Assembly: GCA_023055425.1 (NCBI GenBank)
Contig: JALGPY010000034.1
Coordinates: forward strand, 806,001-870,000
Direction of reading: 5' to 3'
DNA length: 64,000 nt
DNA from: Linanthus parryae
Taxonomy: Eukaryota > Streptophyta > Magnoliopsida > Ericales > Polemoniaceae
Each line of letters starts with the position of its first letter. The stretch's first letter is position 1. The notes under the pieces were generated by a model. It saw only the letters and a program-made list of their open reading frames with translations, searched no databases and was not told the DNA's origin. Positions 1 through 11,487 of the stretch are shown here, piece after piece. The translations under genes were made by a program, and so were the position numbers.

Positions 1-2949
1 GCAAGGGTTGCTGCATTAGCTGTAGGCGTTTATGAGCTATCTTTGCCTTCTGGACTTATTTTAGAATTAGACAATTGCTTTTATGTGCCTGCTATGAGCA
101 GAAACATTATTTCCGTTTCTTGTTTGGACGAGAAAGGTTTTTCTATTTCAATAAAGGACAAGTGTTGCTCCATTTATTTTGATAGTATGCACTATTGTAG
201 TGCGCATTTGTCTAATGGATTGTATATCCTTGATCTAAATAATCCAATCTATAACATAAATACTAAAAGGATTAAAACTAATGATTTAAATCCTACATAT
301 CTATGGCACTGTCGTTTAGGCCATATAAATGAGAAACGCATATCTAGACTCCATAAGGATGGACTTCTAGACTCATTTGATTTGGAATCATATGAGACAT
401 GTGAATCTTGTTTATTGGGAAAAATGACAAAGTCCCCTTTCAATAAGAAAGGCGAGCGGACTAGTGAGTTATTGGCACTCATACATACTGATGTATGCGG
501 ACCATTCCCCACGCCTGCCAGAGGTGGTTATACCTACTTCATCACTTTTACTGATGATTTCAGTAGATATGGATTTGTATACCTTATGAAGGCCAAATCC
601 GAATCCTTTGAATTGTTCAAGGAATTTAAGAGTGAAGTAGAGAAGCAACTTGGCAAGAGTATTAAAGCCCTACGATCGGATCGTGGAGGAGAATACTTAA
701 GCCAAGAGTTTGATGAGTATCTTAGGGAGTGTGGGATAGTATCCCAGCTCACTCCACCCGGAACACCACAATGGAATGGTGTATCTGAGAGGAGGAATCG
801 CACTTTATTAGATATGGTGCGATCTATGATGTCTCAAACAGATCTTCCGATATCCTTTTGGGGACATGCTCTAATGACGGCAGCTTTTACCATTAACCGT
901 GTTCCATCCAAATCAGTTATGAAGACGCCATATGAGATATGGACTGGGAGGCGTCCCATAGTGTCGTTTATGAAGATTTGGGGCTGCGACGTCTATGTAA
1001 AGCGTTTACAAACAGACAAGCTCGGGCCTAAAGCGGATAAGTGTAAGTTTGTGGGATATCCTAAGGAAACTAAAGGATATTACTTCTATAACCCTACCGA
1101 AAACAAAGTGTTTGTTGCTCGGACCGGCGTGTTTCTAGAAAGAGAACTAGTCTCTAAAGAAGCAAGTGGGAGGGTTGTAGAACTTGAAGAAATTCATGAA
1201 CCACAAACCACTGAACCGATAATGGAACATGAACAGGAATCACAAGAAGTTGTGGAAGAGCCTGTTCAGGTAACACAGGAACTCCGTAGATCAGGAAGAG
1301 TGCGTCATGAGCCAGAGAGGTATGGACTTCTCGTGACTGAGCCCGATGACGTACCACTCATGGATGATGAGCCTGCAAACTATGGAGAAGCCATGAATGG
1401 CCCAGATTCTAAGAAGTGGCTAGAAGCCATGAGATCCGAAATGGATTCCATGTACACCAACAAAGTATGGACTTTGGTGGAACCACCCGAAGGGGCTCGA
1501 CCCATAGGGTGCAAGTGGGTCTTCAAGAAGAAGACCGACATGGATGGCAAGGTGGTTGCCTATAAGGGGCGATTGGTGGCCAAAGGTTATAGACAGATTC
1601 ATGGTATTGACTATGATGAGACCTTTTCACCAGTCGCCATGACTAAATCCATTCGAATCTTACTTGCTATTGCAGCATACTACGACTATGAGATTTGGCA
1701 AATGGATGTCAAAACAGCGTTCCTTTATGGGAACCTCCTTGAGGATGTGTACATGACACAACCAGAGGGTTTTGAGGATCCGGAGAATGCCAATAAAGTC
1801 TGTAAGCTGCAAAGGTCCATTTATGGATTAAAGCAAGCTTCTAGGAGCTGGAATCGACGTTTTGATGACGCGGTCAAAGAGTTTGGCTTCATCAAGAACG
1901 AAGATGAGCCTTGTGTATACAAAAAGGTTAGTGGGAGCTCTATAGTATTTCTGGTCTTGTATGTGGATGACATACTAATCATTGGCAATGATATTCCTAC
2001 TCTGCAATCTGTTAAAGATTGGCTAGGAAAGTGCTTTGCAATGAAAGACTTAGGAGATGCAGCCTATATACTTGGTATAAAGATCTATAGAGATAGATCT
2101 AAAAGGTTGCTTGGCCTAAGTCAGAGTACATATATTGACAAGGTGTTGAAGAGGTTCAACATGCAAGATTCCAAGAAGGGATTCTTGCCCATGTCACATG
2201 GAGTCACTCTGTCCAAGAATGACTGTCCCTCCAGCGAGATGGAGAAGGACCGCATGAGCAGGATACCCTATGCTTCGGCCATAGGATCCATCATGTACGC
2301 CATGCTATGTACTAGACCAGACGTATCATACGCGTTGAGTATGGTGAGCAGATATCAGTCCAATCCGGGTGAGAGTCACTGGATTGCTGTCAAGAACATC
2401 CTAAAGTACTTAAGAAGAACTAAGGATGTGTTCTTGATATTTGGAGGAATGGAAGAGCTAAGTGTAAAGGGTTACACTGACGCAAGCTTCCAAACCGACA
2501 AGGATGATTACAGATCGCAGTCTGGATACGTGTTTTGCCTAAATGGAGGAGCTGTGAGCTGGAAGAGTTCCAAGCAAGGCACAGTTGCTGATTCTACAAC
2601 AGAAGCTGAGTACATTGCTGCTGCGGAAGCGGCAAAAGAGGCAGTATGGATAAAGAAGTTTATCACTGAGCTCGGTGTGGTCCCTAGCATAGTGGATCCC
2701 GTAGAGTTGTACTGTGACAACTCTGGGGCAATCGCACAGGCGAAGGAACCAAGATCGCACCAAAAGTCAAAGCATGTACTTAGGAGATTCCATCTTATTC
2801 GTGATATGATCGATCGAGGAGATGTGAAGATATGCAAGATTCCGACAGATGACAACGTGTCAGATCCGCTTACGAAACCTCTTGCGCAGCGAAAGCATGA
2901 AGGGCACGCCAGATCTATAGGCATACGAGATGCGCCAGATTGGCTCTAG
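1..2949 (+). CDS. Ty1/copia Pol polyprotein, partial (integrase, reverse transcriptase, RNase H)
   Basis: Open in frame 1 from the first base, so the true start (gag, protease) lies left of the window; about 982 residues are present. In order: GAG-pre-integrase and zinc-binding HHCC region (LWHCRLGH ... CESC, residues ~100-135); integrase core with D in IHTDVCGPF, D in LRSDRGGEY and E in NGVSERRN; reverse transcriptase of the plant copia type ([31 protein letters not shown]); and RNase H (GYTDASF, TTEAEYIAAAEAAKEA) ending in SDPLTKPL. No stop or frameshift is seen, so this part could be functional. It would make cDNA from element RNA and insert it into the genome. No other family fits. Confidence 0.93.
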   Translation, partial: ARVAALAVGVYELSLPSGLILELDNCFYVPAMSRNIISVSCLDEKGFSISIKDKCCSIYFDSMHYCSAHLSNGLYILDLNNPIYNINTKRIKTNDLNPTYLWHCRLGHINEKRISRLHKDGLLDSFDLESYETCESCLLGKMTKSPFNKKGERTSELLALIHTDVCGPFPTPARGGYTYFITFTDDFSRYGFVYLMKAKSESFELFKEFKSEVEKQLGKSIKALRSDRGGEYLSQEFDEYLRECGIVSQLTPPGTPQWNGVSERRNRTLLDMVRSMMSQTDLPISFWGHALMTAAFTINRVPSKSVMKTPYEIWTGRRPIVSFMKIWGCDVYVKRLQTDKLGPKADKCKFVGYPKETKGYYFYNPTENKVFVARTGVFLERELVSKEASGRVVELEEIHEPQTTEPIMEHEQESQEVVEEPVQVTQELRRSGRVRHEPERYGLLVTEPDDVPLMDDEPANYGEAMNGPDSKKWLEAMRSEMDSMYTNKVWTLVEPPEGARPIGCKWVFKKKTDMDGKVVAYKGRLVAKGYRQIHGIDYDETFSPVAMTKSIRILLAIAAYYDYEIWQMDVKTAFLYGNLLEDVYMTQPEGFEDPENANKVCKLQRSIYGLKQASRSWNRRFDDAVKEFGFIKNEDEPCVYKKVSGSSIVFLVLYVDDILIIGNDIPTLQSVKDWLGKCFAMKDLGDAAYILGIKIYRDRSKRLLGLSQSTYIDKVLKRFNMQDSKKGFLPMSHGVTLSKNDCPSSEMEKDRMSRIPYASAIGSIMYAMLCTRPDVSYALSMVSRYQSNPGESHWIAVKNILKYLRRTKDVFLIFGGMEELSVKGYTDASFQTDKDDYRSQSGYVFCLNGGAVSWKSSKQGTVADSTTEAEYIAAAEAAKEAVWIKKFITELGVVPSIVDPVELYCDNSGAIAQAKEPRSHQKSKHVLRRFHLIRDMIDRGDVKICKIPTDDNVSDPLTKPLAQRKHEGHARSIGIRDAPDWL

Positions 2950-2963
2950 TGCAAGTGGGAGAC
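2950..2963 (+). promoter_or_regulatory. Polypurine tract of the first copia element
   Basis: A purine-rich stretch (AAGTGGGAGA) lies directly before the LTR start TGTTGG. In LTR retrotransposons this position holds the primer for plus-strand DNA synthesis. Confidence 0.7.
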
Positions 2964-4398
2964 TGTTGGAATAGATGCCCTAGAGGCAATCGTAGATTTA
3001 GTATGAACAATGTTTTGGCTAGAACATTCATTTATTATTTATGGCGATATTTAATATAATGAAGTCCTTAGATAAATTGTGTTATTTATCTTAAATATCC
3101 CTAGTCAATTATATTGATTAATAGGACAATCAAATATAGACTAGTATGTGGGTAGATTGATATGGAGATATCAAGTCTAACACATGGGTATGCATTAGGA
3201 GTAATGGCATACTGGATTGACCCACAACGAAAAGGATACATTAAATTATGTGAAGTCACAATCGCTTTTCGTAGTGCTAATATTATTGCAATCCTTAGAC
3301 TTGAAGTCACTAGATACTCTAGTTGTGAAATATTGCGCTTTGATATTATCAAACGTTACACCGTAACTGGGTAATCATAAAGGTGGCTATCGGGCGTGAT
3401 AGGAAGCAAGCTTAGAGATCGTAGTGATGTAGATAGGATTTGTCCCTCCTACATAATAGGAGTAAATATCCGCGGCCACTCGAGGGATGAGGCTTATTGA
3501 ATGTCTGGCCAGACTCAGATAAATTAATATGGAGATATTAATGTTATCTGCAAGCATAAGCGTATTCCCAGGATCGAGGAACTATGGATTGGATATACGA
3601 GTGTGACTATTTATGTCTCGTGTCCAATCCGGATATGGAGACAAAGGGATAATGCAATATGACATATTGGGCACAAAGGTTTGTCGGGATCACTGACTAT
3701 TTCTATTGGTTGGGTTGCATGGATGTGTTGCTAGACACCGCTCCATGTTAGTAATAGTTACTACCAACTATATAGAAACCTATGGGGTCACACGTCAAAT
3801 AGAGTAGAGCTAGATTTGGGATTAATTAATATGGATTAATTAATAGAAGGATCATTGTGCAACACCTTGCAAACTTAGTAGGACTAATTTGCAAGGAAGG
3901 GAATAGTTCTAGTTCATCTAGAATTAGGAAACTCTTTTATGGAAACGACAAGGAGTTGTTGGAGTATATAAAGGAGGCTCTAGCTTCCTTCCCACACATG
4001 AGTTATTAATCATAACACACAAAGAGTGGGAGAGAGCAAAAGAGAGAGCAAGACAAGAGCTAGGGCCGAAACCCTAGCCCCGTCCGCCCCCCTACCCGAC
4101 GGCAAGAAGGGAGGCCGCCCCTCCTTCGTTGCCTTGTTGCTTGGTTGCTTTGATCTTCATCCCTCTTCCTCTAAGGTTCAAGCTAGCACTTGATTGAAGG
4201 AAGAATCTAGATCTCACCTCTAGACGTGGATCAACCGTAGAGACGAGGACATCATTCTTCGTGTGATCTCACAAATCAAAAGGTACACATCTTCTATGTC
4301 CTTAATCATGTTATGATGTCTCTTCCTGTGATCCTTGGTGGGCTTTGAGTAGGATTAATTTTATTATTCCGCTGCGTTACCTACATCAAAACCCAACA
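2964..4398 (+). repeat. 3' LTR of the first copia element
   Basis: 1435 bp, bounded by the 6-bp inverted ends TGTTGG and CCAACA. It begins 14 bases after the pol stop codon and ends exactly where a foreign coding exon resumes. It carries a TATA box near 3965, so the U3 promoter lies in its last third. The partner 5' LTR is outside the window, so age cannot be estimated here. Confidence 0.9.
3965..3972 (+). promoter_or_regulatory. TATA box in the copia LTR
   Basis: TATATAAA in GGAGTATATAAAGGAGG, placed about 430 bp before the LTR end. This is a good match to a plant core promoter and probably marks the U3/R junction some 30 bp downstream. Confidence 0.65.
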
Positions 4399-6068
4399 GA
4401 AGACAGCTGCGGAAGCTGCTGAAAGGAGAAGAAAGCGAGAAGAGGAGGAGCTCGAGCGTGTGAGGCAGAGGAGCCTCGAAGAACAGCATGTTGACGACTT
4501 AGTGCGTCCAACTGATGAGGAAGATGTGCTTCCTGAAGAGGTGGCTCCTCAAGCTGAGGAGGAGGATGTGGCTCCAGAAGAGGATGCAACAGCTTTGGAG
4601 CAAGCCCAAGCAGATTTTGAAGAAATCGCAGGCGGCAATGAAGGTGAGATTTTTAATCTCGCAGTAACTTATCGAGATGTTATTGTTGGTGCATTAAAGC
4701 ATGGCGTGTCAAAAGCTGACATTCGCCGTTGGCTAGTAGGCAAGTGCGGTGAACCCTCAGGTAATCACTCGAACGATATGCATGAACTAGACTTAGCAAC
4801 TCGCGGCATAATCATGACCGGTTTCTTCGCACTCCAGGTCACGCTCATCTTAAGGACATGCTTAATGAAGACATATTAATAGAGCGAGGTTCCACGTCCT
4901 TAGCGTATGACGAGGATATGGCAATCCCACCTTTGCGTGGAGGTGCTTGCTCTTAGCATAGCAAAGATAATAAAATATCATACGATACAAATTACCTCAT
5001 ACTATCGCATTTTGATTCGCAGGCAATGCTGACGAACCCGTGCTGGAGCAAAGGAGTCAACCTTCTGCGTCCTATGTCGCGGTGCTGAGTTCTCATACCG
5101 AGAAACCCGTCGCAGCTGCTGAATACGCAGGAGAGCCCTTTGAGGACGTCATCGAACTTTCTGATGATGCCGAGGCTGACACTGTGCTAATGGAGGAAGA
5201 TGTCCATGCTAATGCTGAGGAAATGAGAACAAGTGTTGTTGATGCTACCGCATCTGAGAGTGTCCCTCGCTAAGCGACTTCGGCTGCCACCACGCCTCCA
5301 GCAATGACTGAGTCGGTGGCACCTCTTCCTGTGTGGAGCTTTTGGGGCTCGCAGGTCGGGGCTGCGATCACACATGGTGCGGCTTATAATCTTCCCCCAA
5401 ATTATGAGGAGTTAGAGCTCGCAGCTGATAGAAGGGCTATGGAACGAGGACAATCTTCGATCACCCCAGCAATGCGCATTCCTTCTCTTCATGAGATCCT
5501 TGAAGGAACTGGTAAGTCGTGGTTTGCTGTTTGCATTTCGCATTCTTCATTTGCAATTTTGATAGCATGACTTGGCTTTGATATTGCTTCAGGTTTGAAG
5601 CAAGCCGATGTGGACTGGCTAGTTCGGATGCGCCTCGCCTACCCCCAATCATTTGCGAGATCTCTGGAGATAGGGCCCTTTGACAGGAGGCTGTTTCATA
5701 CTGAGGCCATTTGGATTTTGGAGCAGCTGTCTGCGGCCACGCCTGCGACCATTTCTCCTCAGAGTGCTGAATTGCTTTTTGGCATGTGCCAAATTCTTCA
5801 CGCCAAATTTCAAGGCAGGCTGGGTTTCAAGTTTCTTATGAAAAGAGTCACCCTGATTCGCGCAGCCGTAACTTTGAAACTCGGCCACCAAAACCTCGCA
5901 GCTGAGAAGCAGAAGGTGGAGCAGCAAAAGCAAAAGGTTAAAGAGGCTATGAAGCTCTATCATGAGATGAATGCCAAGTGCGAGCAATTGAAGCAGGAGG
6001 TGGAGCAGGTGGAAAATCTGAGCCGTCAGTTCACCCCTCATGACTCCTTGATCAAGGGTTTACTTTGA
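4399..6068 (+). pseudogene. Antisense intron-containing gene of the Tat element (aORF), broken
   Basis: Three coding blocks join with matching phase at good splice sites: 4399-4643 (donor AAG|GTGAGA), 5023-5511 (acceptor TTCGCAG, donor CTG|GTAAGT) and 5593-6068 (acceptor GCTTCAG). The product is acidic at the start (runs of E and EE-rich repeats) and ends in a coiled-coil-like tail rich in K, Q and E (about residues 280-340 of the visible part). I do not recognise a family. It runs opposite to gag-pol, as in other Tat elements with an antisense ORF. Breaks: the copia insertion interrupts exon 1 at 4399, and an in-frame TAA sits at 5271-5273 (CGC TAA GCG, a possible CAA to TAA change). Function unknown. 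Confidence 0.7.
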
Positions 6069-7264
6069 TTTTTGAATTTGAAAAGTAGCAAACAAATAGC
6101 TGAAACATTAATGTAATGTTGCTAGGGTTTCTCCTTTTTTTTAAAAAAAAAGAATCGAAGTGCCCGTTTTGCCCTTTCCGGGATTTGATGGAATATCTCT
6201 GTGCATATCAATTTATGACGTTAGCAATTGATATTCTGCCTTGATTTTCGCGCTAATTTCTCATAAGATAAACACGCTTTCCTTGGGAAGTCCATCCGAA
6301 TCATGACCATCCGTCATTAATTAGGATACGCAACTGAATCGTCGTAGTCTTTAGTAGGGTAATTGATCGTTACCGCTTTTCAAGGCTTAAGTGATTGATC
6401 CTTACCCTCTTTTCAAATTCTGCTGACTCGTCTTGGCAACTGAAGAGTCTCCACAAGGTCTATATAAACCCTGTCTTTGCCATTTGGGTTCTTCATCCCA
6501 AAAATGTGCTTTGCCGTGAGTCCCTACGACTGCTGGCTTCAACGCTTGTTTTTCGTTGATTCATGACAACTCCAAGTTGTGAATCATGAGTTTGCGCTTT
6601 GTGCTATAGAAATAGTTTCCAAGATCCGCTTCATGAGGCTTATTGATCTTTATAACCATCATAAAGAAGATGGAGATAATACCTCATGTGTGTTTGAAGA
6701 ATTTTCTTCGTCTATTATGTTTGCAGGTCATGTCTCCGGCCGCCTCCCGTTGAGGTGCAGCGCCGTAGTGACCTTGCTACCGACTCGTAATGAACGGCGG
6801 GATTCTCCTCCAGCATCCCTGGAGGAGGATTTCTTGCCTCTTCGTTCTTGAACTCAGGAGGCTAGCCAATGCGCTTGTCTATCTGGACAAGGAGCCCATT
6901 GCCGGAGGAATGACTGCTTCCCCTGTTTTGCACGGCTGCATACGCCGGAACAGGTGGTTCCTCTGGTACATATCTTGATCAGACAGGGGCCTTGTCAGAA
7001 CCTGAGATCTTGGACGTAGCGTCACGCAGATCTTGCTGCTAGGGACGTAGCGAATGGCGAGCTGATCTCTTCGCAGGAGCGCCCTACTTGCTACAGATCT
7101 TTGGTCGCAGATCTGTGCATCGCGTAGCTGGTGTTAGGACCGTTAGGTTCATCCTTTTTCAGTCAGGATTCCCGCGATGTGTAACTTCGTGCTTGTAAGT
7201 TACTTTTCGAATGCATTGTAAGCCGTGTTGGCTGCGTAGTTAGATTTGAGCTTTTCGCTTGTAA
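6069..7264. other. Non-coding 3' region of the Tat element
   Basis: About 1.2 kb with no convincing gene. An A/T homopolymer lies near 6138-6150. The short open frames here lack coding character or family likeness. In the element's own orientation this is DNA downstream of pol. Confidence 0.6.
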
Positions 7265-7900
7265 GCTGCTATCTAAACAGATAAATTGTAAGTCCTTTTG
7301 ACTCATAATGAAAAATCACTTTTGTATGATTTGCTGTCTTGTTACAACAAAATACAATTTCGCATGCGTATCGGCAGATTTCGCCTTTGGAGTGCTATAT
7401 GAACACTTTGTATTGTTTTTAGATCGTCCAAGATCGTGTTTTCGCAGCTGTGCCATCTTGGCAGATGGGCTTGTGATTTGCTTTCAGATTCAAGTGCAGG
7501 TGCCATCTCATCAGATAGACCTTTGTAAATCACTTAAGATCATTTTGCATAATGTTGCTATCACAATAGATAGACTTAACAACGAATTTCAAATCGCATT
7601 CGTAGAGTGCTGCTATCGCGACAGATAGGCTTGAAAGATCATTTAAGATCATGTTCGCAGGGGCTGCTATCTTAGAAGATAGGCTTAGAAGATCACTTAA
7701 GATTGTTTCACATGAGCTTCCATCGTGGCAGATAGGCTTAGAAGACCAATTAAGATCGCATTTGCATAGGCTGCTATCGTAACAGATAGGTTTAGAATAT
7801 CAATTAAGATCGCATTTGCATAGGCTGTTATCGTAACAGATAGGCTTAGAAGATCAATTAAGATCGCATTCGAGTAGGTTGCTACCGCGGCGGATATGCT
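7265..7900. repeat. Tandem array of about eleven degenerate ~54-bp units, each with a small hairpin
   Basis: A unit of about 54 bp recurs; the core CTATC-N6-GATAG appears at 7558, 7613, 7667, 7720, 7774, 7828 and 7882 (spacing 53-55), with weaker copies at 7269, 7366, 7452 and 7503. Units share TAGGCTTAGAAGATCAATTA and ATCGCATTTGCATAGG. Each core can fold into a 5-bp stem. Tat/Ogre elements are known to carry variable tandem repeats downstream of pol that can seed satellites; this array fits that pattern. Confidence 0.85.
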
Positions 7901-7960
7901 TTTGCTAACAGTAATAATAAACCAAATGAAGCAATATAAAAAGCCAGAAGTATGAAGTTT

Positions 7961-8038
7961 TTCTCATTTGGGAGAAGCCTTTTAATATAGTACTCTCATA
8001 TGGGAGAGATAAGATTACAATTCTCTCATATGGGAGAG
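7961..8038. repeat. Three spaced 16-bp palindromes
   Basis: TTCTCATTTGGGAGAA (7961-7976) and two copies of CTCTCATATGGGAGAG (7993-8008, 8023-8038), each with 5-bp inverted arms. They sit just downstream of the pol stop of the minus-strand gypsy element. They may shape RNA 3' structure; no function is shown. Confidence 0.75.
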
Positions 8039-8108
8039 AAGATTGTGCGAATCATAGCTATACAAGGCATAAGGTAACGTTGTAATAAAACGCATAAAAT
8101 GAGAAAAG

Positions 8109-11100
8109 TCAAGGATAGTACTTCTTAATCCAGCGCATGTTGACTGAGCTTGGGGTTGAGGTCGTTCCATGTAACCTCTGTATGCTACAGTAGCCACTGT
8201 CAAAGACTTCTGTTACTTCGAAGGGTCCTTCCCCATTGGCTGCGAACTTTGGGTGAGCCGCTTCTCGCATGCAATGGTCAGATGCGCGCAAGACCAAATC
8301 TCCAACTGCGAAATCCCTACGTTGGACTGTTTTGTTGTATGCACGAGCGATCCTTTCTTGATACCTCTTGTTGGTCCTTTTAGCTTGTTCTCGCTTTTCT
8401 TCCAGCAAGACTAAGTCATGATCGCGTTGATTGTCGTACAATGCGTGGAAGGCCAATCTTGCCGAATTAACTCTCACCTCCGCAGGTACCACAGCCTCAG
8501 TCCCATAGCATAGAAGGAACGGTGAGACCCCTGTGGGTGTCCTTGGAGAAGTCCGGTAAGCCCACAGGGCTATGCTTAGAGAATCAGCCCACTTTTTGTG
8601 GTCATCTGCGACCATCTTGCTCAAGATCCTCAACAGCGTCTTGTTGGTCGCTTCTGCTTGCCCATTCCCCTTCGGGTAATAGGGGGTAGAGCATATCTGC
8701 TTGATGTTGTATTCTGCTAGCTTCGCAGCCACCTGGCGATTAACAAAAGGAGTACCATTATCTGAAAGGATGGTGTTGGGTATTCCGAACCTGCATATGA
8801 TGTTTTCTTGGATGAAATGGACCACAGCTAGCGCATTTGCCGTATTCAGTGGTATCGCCTCCACCCATTTGGTGAACAGCTCAGTTGCGGTGAGAATAAA
8901 ATGATTCCCATGCGAAGTTGGTCGGATGGGACCAATGAAATCCAACGCCCATGTGTGAAATGGCCATGGCGTTCCCAATGCATGTAGATCCACAGCAGGA
9001 GCGTGCACTAGGTTTCCTTTGAATTGACACTCCTGGCAGCGTCGTACTTTGGTGCGGCAATCAGCCTCCATCGTGGGCCAGAAATATCCAATTGAGAGGA
9101 GCTGCCTGCATAATTTCGCACCTCCTTGGTGTTCCACCTGATGAGAAAGGTCCATGACTTCTTGTGCTTCCCTGCCGTCTAGACATCGCAGCAAGTTGCC
9201 CTCATGACCTCTTCGCCAAAGCAGGTTCTCTTGTACCACGTATCGGGATGCTTTCCTCTTCAATTTCTCAGCTTCTTTCCTCGATTCGGGTACGGTGCCC
9301 TGGGTGAGAAAATCGAAGAGTGGTTTCCTCCAATCCGCATCATCATCGGTTAGAGCGATGAGTAAACAATCCTTGATTAGTGCGCAACTCTCGCACTTTC
9401 CCTGTATTAGTGCTGCGGCTGTTGACATGTCTGACCAGTGAATGCCATATCTCTGAGCCTTCCGATAGATTGACACTTCGCTTTCTCCGCAAGCATGTTG
9501 ATGAATCTTCTCTAGCACCAATTGTCCCTCTTGCTCAGAAACACATCGCATGAGTATTCCGCCAGGGCCTTTGTAGTAAAGGGTGTTGTCATGTATGCAA
9601 TACCCCTTTGTGAGTGTCCAATTCTCGCTGCTGGTGCCTTCTGCGATGGCTCGTAGGATTGCCTTTCTCCAGTCCGCATCGTCCATGTGTTCATCGTCGC
9701 ACGCGTCTTCTGTTAACGCCGACAATGTCCGCACTTCGATCGAGATTCTTGCGGGACATTTGTCCGTACTAACCTTGGACCCCAAGGTGGCCAAAGCGTC
9801 TGCATGCCTGTTGTCCGCTCGGGGCTTGTGCTCGTACCTAACGTCGCAGAATTGCTGCACCAGTTTTTGTACTAAAGTCCGGTAGGACAGGAGATTTATC
9901 TCCTTCAAACCGTACTCGCCCGAGGCTTGCTTGACAATTAGCTTGGAATCTCCCATGACCATCAGATTGCTTACTTCCAAAGCTTTCGCTGCACGAAGTC
10001 CCGCTATGAGGGCTTCATATTCTGCCTCGTTGTTGGTGACTGCGAAGTCAAGCTTTGCAGACATCTGTATGACCTCCCCATCTGGCTTTGTCAAGACTAT
10101 CCCAATGCCTCCGCATTTCCTTGTTGACAAACCGTCGAAATGGAGCGTCCAATAGGGTACATCGACTACATAGATTTTAGGTCCCTCGAGTTCTTCTTCG
10201 GTCACAGGCTCATGGCTGTTGTCGGGGAACTGCGCCAACAAATCCGCTACCGCTTGCGACTTGATCGCTCGCGGCCTAACGCATGTGATATCAAACTGGG
10301 AAATGGTCATATACCATTTTGCCAATCTTCCTCCAGGAGTAGTGTGAGTTAGCATATATCGTATGGGATCACTTTTTGTAACCACCACCACTTTGTGCGA
10401 CGCAAAGTAGTGTCTCAACTTCTCTATTATGAAGAATAAGGCAAGGCAATGACGCTCAATGTCCGTGTACCTTGATTCTGCGGGCTGCACAATGCGAGAG
10501 ATGTAGTAGATGGGCCTTTCTTGACCCTCGTACTCTTGAGCCAAAAGTGCTCCTATGGATTTCCTCGTTGACGTCAGATACAGCAAAAGCGGTGATCCCA
10601 ACTGAGGTGCGATCATTATTTTTGAAGACGTCAGCAGTTCTTTTAGCTTCCCGAACGCAGCTTCGTGCTCCGGAGTCCAGTTGTATGCGGCATCTTTTTT
10701 GAGAAGATTACCGAAATAGAAAGTAATCTCGGCAATCGCTGGGATGAATCTTCGCAGATACGATAGCTTCCCCAAGAATGTCATCAAGGCACTCTGGTCA
10801 TGCGGTGGAGTCATGCCGATGATGGCTGAAACTTTCGCAGGGTCAGGCTCAATTCCTTGACGATGTACCACACATCCCAAGAATTTCCCTGACGTTACCC
10901 CAAATGCGCATTTCATAGGGTTCATCTTCAGCTGAAAGCGTCTGCATCTGTTGAACACCTTTCGTAAATCCGCCAGGTGATCTGCCTCCTGCTTGGATTT
11001 AACCACGAGGTCATCTACATAAAACTCCACTTCTTTGTGCATCATGTCGTGGAATAGGGCCATCATGGCCCGCTGGTAGGTTGCGCCTGCGTTTTTGAGA

Positions 11101-11487
11101 CCAAAGGGCATCACCGTGTAGTTGAACACTCCCACTGGGGTGATGAATGCGGTTTTCCGTGCATCTTCAGGGTCCATCTTGATCTGATTGTACCCGCTGA
11201 AGCCGTCCATGAAACTGAACATGCGATGACCCGCTGTCGAATCGATGAGCAAATCGATGTTGGGGAGCGGAAAATCGTCCTTGGGGCAGAAGCGATTGAG
11301 ATCTCGGAAGTCCACGCAGATGCAAAGCTGTCCATTCTTCTTTACCACTGGCACAATATTGGCCAGCCATGTGGGATGGTGATTCGGTTCTATGAACCTG
11401 GCCTCCAGGAGTTTGACAATCTCCTGTTTGATCTTCACGTTAAGCTTCGGCCTGAAGCTTCTTGTGCTCTGCTTTACCGGCTTAAGA
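8109..11487 (-). CDS. Ty3/gypsy Pol: reverse transcriptase, dual RNase H, integrase
   Basis: One long open frame of about 1,120 residues. Order: RT (CVDFRDLNRFCPKDDFPLP, SFMDGFSGYNQI, FYVDDLVVKS near residue 145); first RNase H (IGALLAQEYEGQERPIYY); a second, archaeal-type RNase H (LHFDGLSTRKCGGIGIVL ... NNEAEYEALIAGL ... MGDSKLIVKQ) which marks the Tat lineage; then integrase with an HHCC region (HQVEHQGG, CQECQ), the acidic residues in ALDFIGP, LSDNGTPF and GQAEATNK, and a GPY-like C-terminus. No internal stop. The frame remains open upstream to about 11487, where a one-base shift separates it from the preceding block 11482-11835. Confidence 0.92.

Larger units (their letters stand above)
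1..4398 (+). mobile_element. Ty1/copia LTR retrotransposon, 3' part (5' part outside window)
   Basis: The window opens inside a Ty1/copia element: an uninterrupted pol frame (GAG-pre-integrase, integrase, reverse transcriptase, RNase H) is followed 14 bases later by a 3' LTR of 1435 bp with TGTTGG...CCAACA ends. The start of the LTR (TGTTGGAATAGATGCCCTAG) resembles the Angela lineage as I remember it, so lineage is inference. The element sits inside an exon of the antisense gene of a Tat gypsy element; that exon resumes at 4399. The 5-bp target duplication would be GAAGA at 4399-4403, but the left copy lies outside the window. It is therefore younger than the gypsy element. Confidence 0.9.

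Noticed and set aside
2508..2924. 138-codon open frame opposite the copia RNase H
   Set aside because: Shadow of the real pol frame; no domain or codon character of its own.
7265..7900. CRISPR-like regular repeats
   Set aside because: Units are degenerate, contiguous and eukaryotic; there are no constant repeats with unique spacers and no cas genes.
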